Below, piece after piece: positions 1 to 7,687 of a stretch of DNA of 11,204 bases. A model generated the notes under the pieces. It ran no database searches and was not told where the DNA came from. It saw nothing but the letters and a program-made list of their open reading frames with translations. The first letter of the stretch is position 1, and the number at the start of each line of letters is the position of its first letter. This DNA comes from JBDTSW01 sp039930945 (GTDB taxonomy: Bacteria > Actinomycetota > Thermoleophilia > Solirubrobacterales > 70-9): assembly GCA_039930945.1 (NCBI GenBank), contig JBDTSW010000074.1:1-11204 (forward strand). The letters run 5' to 3'. Made by a program: the position numbers and the translations under genes.

Positions 1-1
1 G

Positions 2-82
2 GCCCGCAGTGAGGACAGCTCCAAGCCGAAGAAGCGCAAGAGCGGCTGGTCGCCGCCGCTGAAGATCGAGCCCGACGTCTAG
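2..82 (+). CDS. 3' end of an unidentified protein gene (partial)
   Basis: The window opens inside a plus-strand reading frame with 26 sense codons before a TAG stop at 80-82. All but one of these codons end in G or C, as expected for coding DNA here. The visible tail has a lysine/arginine-rich patch (KPKKRK) followed by SGWSPPLKIEPDV. Such a charged, probably disordered tail does not identify a family. The gene meets the aldehyde dehydrogenase gene tail-to-tail, and the palindrome CTAG at 79-82 gives both their stop codons. The product cannot be named from this fragment. Confidence 0.7.
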   Translation, partial: ARSEDSSKPKKRKSGWSPPLKIEPDV

Positions 83-1647
83 CGGCCCTTGCGGGTGGTG
101 CGGGCGCCGACCCGCAAGAGCGGCACCAGGCCCTCGCGCAGCGCCCGGGCCCGCTGGCCGTTGCGGCCGTAGATCAGGCGCGCGGAGGAGCGGATCGCGG
201 TCCCCAGCGTGCGGTCGTAGGGCTGCCACCAGAAGTCGCGGGTGCGGCCGGGCTCCCAGGACACGAGCTTGATGTTCGAGCATTCGTACATGCCGAACTT
301 GGAGTGCGAGCGCCCGAGGCCGGAGTCCTTGACCCCGCCCCACGAGCACTGGCACGCCCCGTGCGAGTAGGAGTGGTCGTTGATCCAGACCATCCCCGAC
401 TCCACCCGGCGCGCCATGCGCTCCCCCTTGGCGCGGTCGCGGGTCCAGATCGAGGCCCCGAGGCCGAAGTTCGAGTCGTTCGCGCGCTCCAGCGCCTCCT
501 CCTCGGAGTCGACGACGATGATCGGCACCACCGGCCCGAAGATCTCCTCGCGCATGATCCGCATCTCGTCGGTGACCCCCCCCAGGACGGTGGGGGCGAG
601 GAACTTGCCCTCGTAGCCGTCGACCTCCCGCGGGCCCCCGGTGAGCCGTTCGGCGCCGGAGGAGATCGCATCGTCGACCAGCGCGGTCACGGTCTCGAAC
701 TGCCCGGCGGAGACCATCGGCCCGATCTCGGTGTCATAGGACAGCGGATCGCCCACCGTCAGGCGCTCGGTCTCGCGCAGGACTCCCGCAGAGAAGGCGT
801 CGGCGACCTCGCGGACGACGTAGGTGCGCTCGATCCCCGAGCAGGTCTGGCCGGCGTTGGCGAAGCCGCCCCAGACGCAGCCCGAGATCGCGTTGGCCAG
901 GTCGGCGTCGGCGCAGACGATCTGGGGGTCCTTGCCACCCAGCTCCAAGACCGAGCCCTTGAGCCGGCGAGCGCAGGCCTCGCCCACCTCCCTGCCGACC
1001 TCGACCGAGCCGGTGAAGAAGACCTTGGCGACCCCCGGGTCCTCGCAGATCGCCTTGCCGATCTTGGCGCCGCCGTGGACGGTCCGCACCAGGTTCTCCG
1101 GGAAGCCGGCGCGGTCGAAGATCGACTGGATCCGCTCACCCAGGAGCGGCGTCAGGCTGGCCGGCTTGAGCACGACGCCGTTGCCCGCCATCAGCGCGAT
1201 CGCGACCTCGCCGAAGGGGATCGACCAGGGGTAGTTCCAGGGCGCGATCACCCCGACCACGCCGAGCGGCTCGTAGCTGAAGAAGCTGCGCTTGGTCTTG
1301 AGGATCAGCTGTGGGTAGGGGACCTTCTCGTCGGCGAGGATCTCGGGGCCGGCGTCGGCGCACCAGTGCAGCGCGTCGATCGCCGGCACGATCTCCATCG
1401 TGTAGCTCTCGGTGATCGGCTTGCCCTGCTCCCGGGTCAACAGCTGCGCGACCTCGTCCATCTCCTCGACGAGCACGTCGGCGGCGCGCCGCATGTAGCG
1501 GGCTCGATCGGCAAGCGCGAGCTGCGCCCAGAACGGCTGCGCCTCGGCGACCGACGCGACCACCGAGCCGAGATCCTTCGGCGCGATCGTCTCGACCGTT
1601 CCCACGAGCTCCCCGGTGGCCGGGTTGAACGACTCGAGCTTGCCCAT
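79..1647 (-). CDS. NAD(P)-dependent aldehyde dehydrogenase (ALDH superfamily, succinate-semialdehyde dehydrogenase-like)
   Basis: This 522-residue enzyme should oxidise an aldehyde to its carboxylic acid with NAD(P)+ in the cytoplasm. Every core ALDH element is visible: PWNYP with the oxyanion Asn138, the cofactor-binding KPAS with Lys161, FTGSVEVG (211-218), the general base Glu235 in LELGGKDP, the nucleophile Cys269 in GQTCSG, EEIFGP with Glu368, and DSGLGRS near 441-447. A tail of about 60 residues follows (WEPGRTRDFWWQPYD and a basic end), longer than in short ALDHs. Just before WGG the sequence is HGACQCSWGG, where relatives I recall have a proline-containing stretch; the two extra cysteines are unusual. 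The ATG at 1647 is supported by a -10 hexamer seven bases upstream and the absence of a Shine-Dalgarno. It is divergent from the secreted protein gene and apparently monocistronic. The substrate cannot be read from sequence; succinate semialdehyde or another aliphatic or aromatic aldehyde are options. Confidence 0.93.
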   Translation of the reverse strand: MGKLESFNPATGELVGTVETIAPKDLGSVVASVAEAQPFWAQLALADRARYMRRAADVLVEEMDEVAQLLTREQGKPITESYTMEIVPAIDALHWCADAGPEILADEKVPYPQLILKTKRSFFSYEPLGVVGVIAPWNYPWSIPFGEVAIALMAGNGVVLKPASLTPLLGERIQSIFDRAGFPENLVRTVHGGAKIGKAICEDPGVAKVFFTGSVEVGREVGEACARRLKGSVLELGGKDPQIVCADADLANAISGCVWGGFANAGQTCSGIERTYVVREVADAFSAGVLRETERLTVGDPLSYDTEIGPMVSAGQFETVTALVDDAISSGAERLTGGPREVDGYEGKFLAPTVLGGVTDEMRIMREEIFGPVVPIIVVDSEEEALERANDSNFGLGASIWTRDRAKGERMARRVESGMVWINDHSYSHGACQCSWGGVKDSGLGRSHSKFGMYECSNIKLVSWEPGRTRDFWWQPYDRTLGTAIRSSARLIYGRNGQRARALREGLVPLLRVGARTTRKGR

Positions 1648-1654
1648 CGCGGCG

Positions 1655-1660
1655 ATTCTA
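1655..1660 (-). promoter_or_regulatory. -10 element of the aldehyde dehydrogenase gene
   Basis: On the minus strand the hexamer TAGAAT is followed by seven bases (cgccgcg) and then the ATG. Transcription would start at or within a few bases of the start codon, so a leaderless mRNA is likely. No convincing -35 lies 16-18 bases upstream, and there is no Shine-Dalgarno. Confidence 0.55.
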
Positions 1661-1674
1661 TGGCCGCCGGCGGG

Positions 1675-1703
1675 TTGACCCGGCCGGCGTTGGGGTCTAC
1701 GCT
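1675..1703 (+). promoter_or_regulatory. Sigma-70-type promoter of the secreted protein gene
   Basis: TTGACC (1675-1680) and TACGCT (1698-1703) are separated by exactly 17 bp, a textbook housekeeping-sigma layout and the best -35 in the window. The predicted start of transcription is near 1710, only a few bases before the ATG at 1718. The -35 overlaps the position where the divergent aldehyde dehydrogenase promoter would need its own -35 (about 1678-1683). Confidence 0.6.
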
Positions 1704-1717
1704 GGCCCGGGCACGGA

Positions 1718-2329
1718 ATGCGCGGCGCGATCGGCCATCTGCGAGCAAACGCCGTCGCCTACGTTGCCCTGTTCGTCGCCCTCGGCGGCACCGGCTACGC
1801 GGCGAGCCAGGTCGGCAGCGACGACATCGTCGCCAACGCGGTGCGCAGCAAGCACATCGCCAAGGGCCAGGTGAAGAAGTCCGACGTGAACGCCCGCAGC
1901 GTCTCGGGGGTGCTCGGCTCGGGCCTGCTCGGCGGCCAGCTGAGCGAGCTCGATCCCGCGCCGAACTCGTCTACGGGCGGCAACGTCACCGCGTTCGGGC
2001 TGTGGTCGTCTCCCAACGGCGACGGCTCCGGGGAGCCGTTCGGGATCGCCGTGCCCGTGCGCGCGACCGTCAGCGACCTGCATTTCTCGATCCTTGATGC
2101 TCAGCCCGTCAACCCGCCCGATGCCGACGTCGGCCTGCTGATCGCAAACTCGGGGGGCGGCGGCTTCCTCGTCTGCACGATCGAGGGCGGGGAGCGCGAC
2201 TGCGACTCGGGATCGGACAGGCTCAAGTTCGCTCCCGGCGACCAGATCACGGCGTCGTTCCAGGTGAGCACCGGCCCCACCGACCCCCCCGCCAAGACCT
2301 ACCGGTTCGGCTACCGCGTGACGCCCTAG
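1718..2329 (+). CDS. Secreted or membrane-anchored repeat protein of unknown function
   Basis: This 203-residue protein begins with a short basic stretch and a hydrophobic segment (about 12-28) ending in GYAAS, which fits a signal peptide or uncleaved anchor, so it is probably exported. Next come three 10-residue units at 34-43, 44-53 and 54-63, each with Ile/Val at position 4 and Val at position 9 (SDDIVANAVR, SKHIAKGQVK, KSDVNARSVS). A glycine/serine-rich linker leads to a C-terminal domain (about 88-203) that alternates hydrophobic and polar residues like a beta-sandwich. Cys153 and Cys162 flank a short acidic loop and could form a disulfide outside the cell. I recall this N-terminal pattern from many uncharacterised Thermoleophilia proteins. 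No enzymatic motif is seen; a surface or adhesion role is only a guess. The ATG at 1718 sits just downstream of a good promoter and lacks a Shine-Dalgarno. Confidence 0.8.
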   Translation: MRGAIGHLRANAVAYVALFVALGGTGYAASQVGSDDIVANAVRSKHIAKGQVKKSDVNARSVSGVLGSGLLGGQLSELDPAPNSSTGGNVTAFGLWSSPNGDGSGEPFGIAVPVRATVSDLHFSILDAQPVNPPDADVGLLIANSGGGGFLVCTIEGGERDCDSGSDRLKFAPGDQITASFQVSTGPTDPPAKTYRFGYRVTP

Positions 2330-2335
2330 CCACCA

Positions 2336-2357
2336 CCCCGCGCGGGGGCCGGCGCCC
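2336..2357. repeat. GC-only palindromes between the secreted protein and esterase genes
   Basis: A perfect 12-bp palindrome CCCCGCGCGGGG (2336-2347) overlaps a second small inverted repeat, GGGC-CGGC-GCCC (2346-2357). They lie just after the stop of the secreted protein gene and before the esterase -10 element. They could act as a transcription end or roadblock, but no T-run follows and such GC palindromes arise by chance in this base composition. Confidence 0.3.
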
Positions 2358-2359
2358 GG

Positions 2360-2365
2360 TAGCGT
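2360..2365 (+). promoter_or_regulatory. -10 element of the esterase gene
   Basis: TAGCGT is followed by seven bases (cccgcgc) and the ATG at 2373. This is the same spacing as in the aldehyde dehydrogenase and rarA promoters. There is no Shine-Dalgarno and no clear -35. It suggests a leaderless transcript separate from the upstream secreted protein gene. Confidence 0.5.
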
Positions 2366-2372
2366 CCCGCGC

Positions 2373-3044
2373 ATGCCGCTCGACGACCTCGTCCATCGCT
2401 TCCGCCCCGCGGACGGCGATCCCGCGGGCGTCCTCGTCCTGCTCCACGGCCGCGGAGTCGACGAGAACGACCTCTTCGGGCTGCTCGACCTGCTCGACCC
2501 CGAGCGCCGCCTGGCCGGGTTCTCCCCCCGAGCGCCGCTCACCCCTCCGGGCCACACGGGCAACCACTGGTACGTGGTCGAGCGGGTCGGCTTCCCGGAT
2601 CCCGATTCCTTCGCCTCGACCTACGCCCGGCTCGGCGGCTGGCTGGACTCGGTCGCCGAGGACACGGGGGTGGCCGCTGATCGGGTCGTCATCGGCGGCT
2701 TTTCCCAGGGCGGGGTGATGTCCTACGCCGCCGGCCTCGGGCCCGGCCGCCCGCGCCCGGCCGCGGTCTTCGCCCTCTCCAGCTTCGTCCCCGTTGTCGA
2801 CGGCTGGGAGCCCGACTTCACCGGCCGCACCGACCTCCCCGTCTACCACGCCCACGGAGCCCAGGACCCGATCATCGGGGTCGAGTTCGGCCGCCAGGCC
2901 CGCGAGCTGCTCGAGGGCAGGGTCGACCTCACCTACCGCGAGCACCCGGGCGGGCACAACATCGACCCCCGCGGCTTCGAGGAGCTGCGCGGCTTCGTCG
3001 AGCGGGCACTGACGCCCCGCCAGGGCGCCGACCCGCCCGCCTAG
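2373..3044 (+). CDS. Alpha/beta-hydrolase esterase of the phospholipase/carboxylesterase family
   Basis: This 223-residue protein is the usual length for the carboxylesterase/lysophospholipase family (Abhydrolase_2), cytoplasmic serine hydrolases that cleave carboxylic esters or thioesters. The oxyanion-hole loop LLHGRG is at 23-28. The nucleophile elbow GFSQGG puts Ser111 in the active site, HGAQDP gives the acid Asp165, and PGGHNI gives His195, completing the triad. GNHWYVVERVGFPDP (63-77) is the loop that usually lines the acyl pocket in this group. There is no signal peptide. The ATG at 2373 follows a -10 hexamer by seven bases without a Shine-Dalgarno. Its stop codon shares the palindrome CTAG (3041-3044) with the stop of the convergent rarA. 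The natural substrate is unknown. Confidence 0.9.
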   Translation: MPLDDLVHRFRPADGDPAGVLVLLHGRGVDENDLFGLLDLLDPERRLAGFSPRAPLTPPGHTGNHWYVVERVGFPDPDSFASTYARLGGWLDSVAEDTGVAADRVVIGGFSQGGVMSYAAGLGPGRPRPAAVFALSSFVPVVDGWEPDFTGRTDLPVYHAHGAQDPIIGVEFGRQARELLEGRVDLTYREHPGGHNIDPRGFEELRGFVERALTPRQGADPPA

Positions 3045-4381
3045 CTGTCCGGCTTGCGCCTTCGCAGCGCCGCCAAGCGCTGCGCCAGCTCGGCCTCGAA
3101 GCCGCGGTCGCTGGGCTCGTAGAAGCGCTCGCCCTGGAGCTCGTCGGGAAGCAGCGGCTGATCGGCGACTCCGCCCGGCTGATCGTGGGAGTAGACGTAG
3201 CCCTCCCCACGGCCCAGCTCCTCGGCGCCGGCGTAGGCAGCCCCGCGCAGGTAGTCGGGAGGGGGCTTGGCGCCGTGGCGGCGAACGTGCCCGATCGCCG
3301 CGCCGAGGGCCTTGTAGGAGGCATTCGACTTCGGCGCCATCGCCAGGTACACCGCCGCCTGGGCGAGGTTGAGCCGGCACTCGGGCAGGCCGACGCGGTC
3401 GACGGCCTGCGCCGCGGCGGTCGCCACCGCCAGCGCGCGGGGGTCGGCGTTGCCGACGTCCTCGGAGGCCAGGATCACCATCCGCCGAGCGATGAAGCGC
3501 GGGTCCTCACCGCCCTCGAGCATCACCGCCAGGTAGTAGAGGGAGGCGTCGGGGTCTGAGCCGCGGGTGGCCTTGATCCAGGCCGAGATGTAGTCGTAGT
3601 GCTGGTCGCCCTCGCGATCGAAGCGCACCGCCTTGCGCTGTAGCGCGTTCTCGGCCGTCGTCAGGTCCACGGCGCCGGCGGCGGCGCGAGCGGCCTCGAC
3701 GGCCCGCTCGAGGGCCCCGAGCGCGACCCGCGCGTCGCCGCCCGCGCGCGTCGCCAGCAGCTTCATCGCCTCCTCGCTGACCTCCGGCGGATCGGCGAGG
3801 CCGCGCCGCGGATCGGCGAGGGCCCGAGCCATCAACTCGCGCATGGCCTCGGGCCCAAGCGCCTTCAGCTCGTAGATCTGGGCGCGGCTCAGGAGCGCCG
3901 AGTTGACCTCGAAGTAGGGGTTCTCGGTGGTCGCCCCGATCAGGGTCACCAGGCCCTCCTCGACCGCCGGCAGCAGGGCATCCTGCTGGCCCTTGTTGAA
4001 GCGGTGGATCTCGTCGAGGAAGAAGATCGTCGGCTGGTTGGTGGCGCGGCGGCGCTCCTCGGCGCGGGCGATCACGGCGCGCACCTCGGCGCGGCCCGCG
4101 TTGACCGCCGACTGTTCCTCGAACGCGCCCCTGGCCGACGCCGCGGCGATCCGGGCCAGGGTCGTCTTGCCGGTGCCGGGCGGGCCGTAGAGGATCGCCG
4201 AGTGCGGCTCGCCCGACTCGATCGCGATCCGCAGCGGTGAGTCCACCCGCAAGAGCTCGTCCTGCCCGACCAGCTCGTCGAGCGAGTGGGGGCGCATGCG
4301 CACGGCCAGGGGCGCCTCGGCGGGCGGCACGCTGGTGCGACGCTCGGGGCCCTCGTCGCCGGTCTCGAACAGCCGATCCAT
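3041..4381 (-). CDS. rarA: RarA/MgsA-family AAA+ ATPase (replication-associated recombination protein A)
   Basis: This 446-residue protein acts at stalled or damaged replication forks and is related to clamp-loader ATPases. Visible in order: an N-terminal segment with RPHSLDELVGQ (30-40), typical of clamp-loader relatives; Walker A GPPGTGKT (66-73); Walker B FFLDEIHRFNK (120-130); sensor 1 LIGATTENP (147-155); and the C-terminal tetramerisation region beginning at HYDYISAWIKATRGSDPDAS (261-280), with MVILASEDVGNADP (301-314). Length and order match the family. The ATG at 4381 is preferred over any longer reading because conserved RarA sequence starts soon after it and the minus-strand hexamer GATACT lies seven bases upstream; the open frame continues to 5275 only as a shadow of DUF1385. 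It converges with the esterase gene and is divergent from a small protein gene. Confidence 0.95.
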   Translation of the reverse strand: MDRLFETGDEGPERRTSVPPAEAPLAVRMRPHSLDELVGQDELLRVDSPLRIAIESGEPHSAILYGPPGTGKTTLARIAAASARGAFEEQSAVNAGRAEVRAVIARAEERRRATNQPTIFFLDEIHRFNKGQQDALLPAVEEGLVTLIGATTENPYFEVNSALLSRAQIYELKALGPEAMRELMARALADPRRGLADPPEVSEEAMKLLATRAGGDARVALGALERAVEAARAAAGAVDLTTAENALQRKAVRFDREGDQHYDYISAWIKATRGSDPDASLYYLAVMLEGGEDPRFIARRMVILASEDVGNADPRALAVATAAAQAVDRVGLPECRLNLAQAAVYLAMAPKSNASYKALGAAIGHVRRHGAKPPPDYLRGAAYAGAEELGRGEGYVYSHDQPGGVADQPLLPDELQGERFYEPSDRGFEAELAQRLAALRRRKPDS

Positions 4382-4388
4382 GCCTGTC

Positions 4389-4396
4389 AGTATCTC
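4389..4396. promoter_or_regulatory. Shared two-way -10 region between rarA and the small protein gene
   Basis: Only 19 bp separate the rarA ATG from the GTG at 4401. On the minus strand GATACT (4394 to 4389) is seven bases from the rarA ATG. The near-symmetric AGTATCT also offers a weaker plus-strand element (GTATCT 4390-4395 or TATCTC 4391-4396), 4-5 bases from the GTG. One symmetric -10 may therefore fire in both directions, with both mRNAs starting at or near their start codons. The rarA side is the better match. Confidence 0.45.
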
Positions 4397-4400
4397 TGCC

Positions 4401-4514
4401 GTGGAGGAGGCGACGGCGACAACCGGCTCGGCCCTGGGCGACGAGCGGATCAAGGCGTCGGATGTCGGGCTCGGCGCGCGCTTCTTCGAGGACACCCGTA
4501 AGGTGCTGGGGTGA
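4401..4514 (+). CDS. Small 37-residue protein of unknown function, translationally coupled to DUF1385
   Basis: A short frame, GTG (4401) to TGA (4512-4514), whose stop overlaps the GTG start of the DUF1385 gene as GTGA. By my count 34 of 37 sense codons end in G or C, against about 70% G/C at first and 51% at second codon positions, the typical coding gradient of high-GC genomes. The product starts MEEATATTGS, then has a mixed-charge part with DERIKASDVG and ends RFFEDTRKVLG. It has no cysteine, no membrane segment and no family I recognise. An in-frame ATG at 4380 would add seven residues but lies across the rarA start codon and upstream of the -10 region, so GTG 4401 is preferred. It may be a partner of DUF1385 or a leader peptide that sets its translation. 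Confidence 0.5.
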   Translation: MEEATATTGSALGDERIKASDVGLGARFFEDTRKVLG

Positions 4515-5407
4515 ACGGCTCGAGCAACGGGGCCGGAGCCGATCGCGAGGAGTCCGGCGCCGAACCCGAGAAGGTGCGCCTGCGCCTCGGCGGAATGGCG
4601 CTGCGAAACGGCCTCTTGATCCACGGGCCGCGAGCGTGGGCCGCGGCCGCACGCACCCCCGACGGCACGATCGAGGTGGCAGCCGGTCCCAAACCTTCCT
4701 TCGCCCAGGGCCGGCTCGGCGCGACCCCGGGCCTGCGGGGCCCGCTGCGGATGGCCGAGGCGCTGGCCGTGGTCCCACTGGCGCGGTCGCGCCTGCGCTC
4801 GGCCCGGCTTCCGCTCGAGGATCGCCGCGTGATCGCCGCCGCGGCCGGGACGATGGTCGCCGGCGGCCTCGCTCGGCGCTGGCGCGAGCGGGCCACCTCC
4901 ACCTCGGGCGCCACCCTGCGCGAGGCGGTGGTCGCCGTGATCGGCCTGGTTCCCGCGCTGGCGGCGCTGCGAGACCGCGACCTGGCCGCCTACCACGGAG
5001 TCGAGCACAAGGCGATCGGTGCTTATGAGCGGGGCTCGCTCGATCCCAGCATCGCTCCCAGGGAGCACGATCGCTGCGGCTCCAACCTGATCGTGCCCCT
5101 GCTGGCGTTCTCGGTGGCCGGCCAGGTGGCGACCGAGCGTCTTTCCTCGAATCCGGGTCCGCTGACCCGGGCGGCCGTTGGCACCGGCGCCGTCTCGGCC
5201 GCCGTCGAGGTCTTCGCCTACGCCGAGCGTAACCCCGACTCCTCCCTGGGCCAGGCGGTGCACACGGTCGGGCACGAGATCCAGCGGCTGCTCTCGACCC
5301 GCGAGCCGACGGCCGAACAGCTCGAGGTCGGGGTCGCCGCGCTCGGCGCGGCGCTTCGCGAGGACGAGAGATTGCAGGCCGAGGCCCGGCCTGCCGATAG
5401 CGTCTAG
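4511..5407 (+). CDS. DUF1385 / YqhQ-family membrane protein
   Basis: This 298-residue protein belongs to DUF1385, known as YqhQ in Bacillus; I know of no established biochemical function. Family signatures are LGGMALRNGLLIHGP (27-40), with the usual 'try-it' strand followed by an R-and-pattern typical of the family start, then YHGVEHKAIGAYERG (161-175) with His162, Glu165 and His166, and EHDRCGSN (185-192) with His186 and Cys189. These conserved His/Glu/Cys residues look like a metal site, which is inference. Hydrophobic stretches near 137-152, 192-206 and 219-236 suggest membrane insertion. The ending LLSTREPTAEQLEVGVAAL (260-278) is also typical in my recollection. The GTG at 4511 overlaps the small gene's stop. 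A 10-bp hairpin and ftsH follow, and the shared direction suggests one operon for membrane quality control or envelope function. Confidence 0.85.
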   Translation: MNGSSNGAGADREESGAEPEKVRLRLGGMALRNGLLIHGPRAWAAAARTPDGTIEVAAGPKPSFAQGRLGATPGLRGPLRMAEALAVVPLARSRLRSARLPLEDRRVIAAAAGTMVAGGLARRWRERATSTSGATLREAVVAVIGLVPALAALRDRDLAAYHGVEHKAIGAYERGSLDPSIAPREHDRCGSNLIVPLLAFSVAGQVATERLSSNPGPLTRAAVGTGAVSAAVEVFAYAERNPDSSLGQAVHTVGHEIQRLLSTREPTAEQLEVGVAALGAALREDERLQAEARPADSV

Positions 5408-5430
5408 GCCGACGCGGATTCCGCGTCGGC
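5408..5430 (+). other. Perfect 10-bp hairpin between the DUF1385 gene and ftsH
   Basis: GCCGACGCGG (5408-5417), loop ATT, CCGCGTCGGC (5421-5430) form a perfect stem directly after the DUF1385 stop codon. No T-run follows, so a standard intrinsic terminator is unlikely. It ends next to the ftsH Shine-Dalgarno (5431-5435). It could protect an mRNA 3' end, cause partial termination, or affect ribosome access to ftsH. Confidence 0.6.
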
Positions 5431-5435
5431 GGGAG
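5431..5435 (+). promoter_or_regulatory. Shine-Dalgarno of ftsH
   Basis: GGGAG lies ten bases before the ATG at 5446. A spurious ATG at 5438 between the two would give only M-P-E before a TGA that overlaps the ftsH ATG (ATGA at 5446-5449). The Shine-Dalgarno supports 5446 and suggests ftsH is translated from an internal position of a longer mRNA. Confidence 0.55.
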
Positions 5436-5445
5436 CCATGCCCGA

Positions 5446-7029
<1,584 letters not shown>

Positions 7030-7041
7030 TATCGGGCGCCG

Positions 7042-7452
7042 ATGTTCGGCGCGATCGACCACGTCGGCGTCGCCGTCTCCGACCTCGAGGCGGCGCTGGC
7101 GCTCTATGAAGGCACCCTCGGGATGGCTCTCGTGCACCGCGAGACGCTGGCGGAGCAGGGCGTCGAGGCGGCGCTGCTCGAGGTCGGCGACTCGCACGTC
7201 GAGCTGCTGCGCCCGACCGGGCCCCAGACACCGGTGGGCAAGTTCATCGAGCGCCATGGCGAGGGCCTGCACCACGTCGCCTACCGCGTCGCCGACATCG
7301 ACGCCACCCTGGGCGAGCTGCGCCGGGCCGAAGTGACGCTGATCGACGAGGCTCCGCGGGTCGGCATCCGCCGAAGTCGTGTCGCCTTCCTGCACCCCAA
7401 GTCCACGGGCGGGGTGCTGACCGAGCTCGTCGAGCCCGCGGCGGGACACTGA
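7042..7452 (+). CDS. mce: Methylmalonyl-CoA epimerase (VOC/glyoxalase fold)
   Basis: This 136-residue protein should interconvert (2R)- and (2S)-methylmalonyl-CoA, the step between propionyl-CoA carboxylation and methylmalonyl-CoA mutase, in the cytoplasm. It has the two-module VOC layout: IDHVGVAVSDLEAAL with metal ligand His7, EQGVEAALLEVG (38-49), HVELLRP (52-58), GEGLHHVAYRV with His77/His78, and FLHPKSTGGVLTELVEP with Glu128 as the expected last metal ligand and catalytic region. The family-specific LHPKSTGGVL-ELVEP ending separates it from generic glyoxalases. One deviation: the stretch before it reads RVGIRRSRVAFLHP, where the family usually has a glycine-rich GAGG-type turn. No mutase gene is nearby. 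It heads a three-gene run with a 73-aa protein and a methyltransferase. Confidence 0.92.
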   Translation: MFGAIDHVGVAVSDLEAALALYEGTLGMALVHRETLAEQGVEAALLEVGDSHVELLRPTGPQTPVGKFIERHGEGLHHVAYRVADIDATLGELRRAEVTLIDEAPRVGIRRSRVAFLHPKSTGGVLTELVEPAAGH

Positions 7453-7453
7453 C

Positions 7454-7459
7454 AAGGAG
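7454..7459 (+). promoter_or_regulatory. Shine-Dalgarno of the 73-residue protein gene
   Basis: AAGGAG lies six bases before the ATG at 7466 and two bases after the stop of the epimerase gene. It is the strongest Shine-Dalgarno in the window, occurs inside a transcription unit, and fixes the start. Confidence 0.8.
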
Positions 7460-7465
7460 AACCCG

Positions 7466-7687
7466 ATGGCGGACACGAAGAAGGTGGAGATCGGCTTCGG
7501 CATCGGCCAGGCGCTCTCCGTGAAGATGACCGACGACGACCTTGCCGAGCTGCGCAAGGCCGTCGAGTCGGGCGACGGCTGGTACGACGTCAAGACCCAG
7601 GAGGCCACCGTCGCCCTCAACCTGGCGACGGTCGTGTTCCTGCGAGTCGACGATTCGCAGCACTCGATCGGCTTCTCCGGCGGATGA
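7466..7687 (+). CDS. Conserved-looking 73-residue protein of unknown function
   Basis: A small soluble protein, MADTKKVEIGFGIGQALSV followed by a helix-like DDDLAELRKAV, a GDGWYDV turn, and strands with VALNLATVVFLRVDD and HSIGFSGG. The pattern of strands around one helix suggests a small alpha/beta domain that could bind a nucleotide or a partner, which is inference. I recall similar uncharacterised small proteins in Thermoleophilia and Rubrobacter but cannot name a family; it is not a clear DUF3107 match. It has the window's best Shine-Dalgarno, so it may be well expressed. Its TGA overlaps the ATG of the methyltransferase gene (ATGA at 7684-7687), so the two are probably translated together. 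Confidence 0.75.
   Translation: MADTKKVEIGFGIGQALSVKMTDDDLAELRKAVESGDGWYDVKTQEATVALNLATVVFLRVDDSQHSIGFSGG

Noticed and set aside
304..2097. A 597-residue open frame on the plus strand over the aldehyde dehydrogenase gene and beyond.
   Set aside because: It is antisense to an enzyme with all catalytic motifs intact and runs into the secreted protein gene; its arginine/alanine/proline/aspartate-rich, motif-free translation is the usual shadow of GC-rich coding DNA.
4382..5275. A long N-terminal extension of RarA.
   Set aside because: The extra residues are antisense to DUF1385, RarA relatives start near the ATG at 4381, and a -10 element lies seven bases before that ATG.
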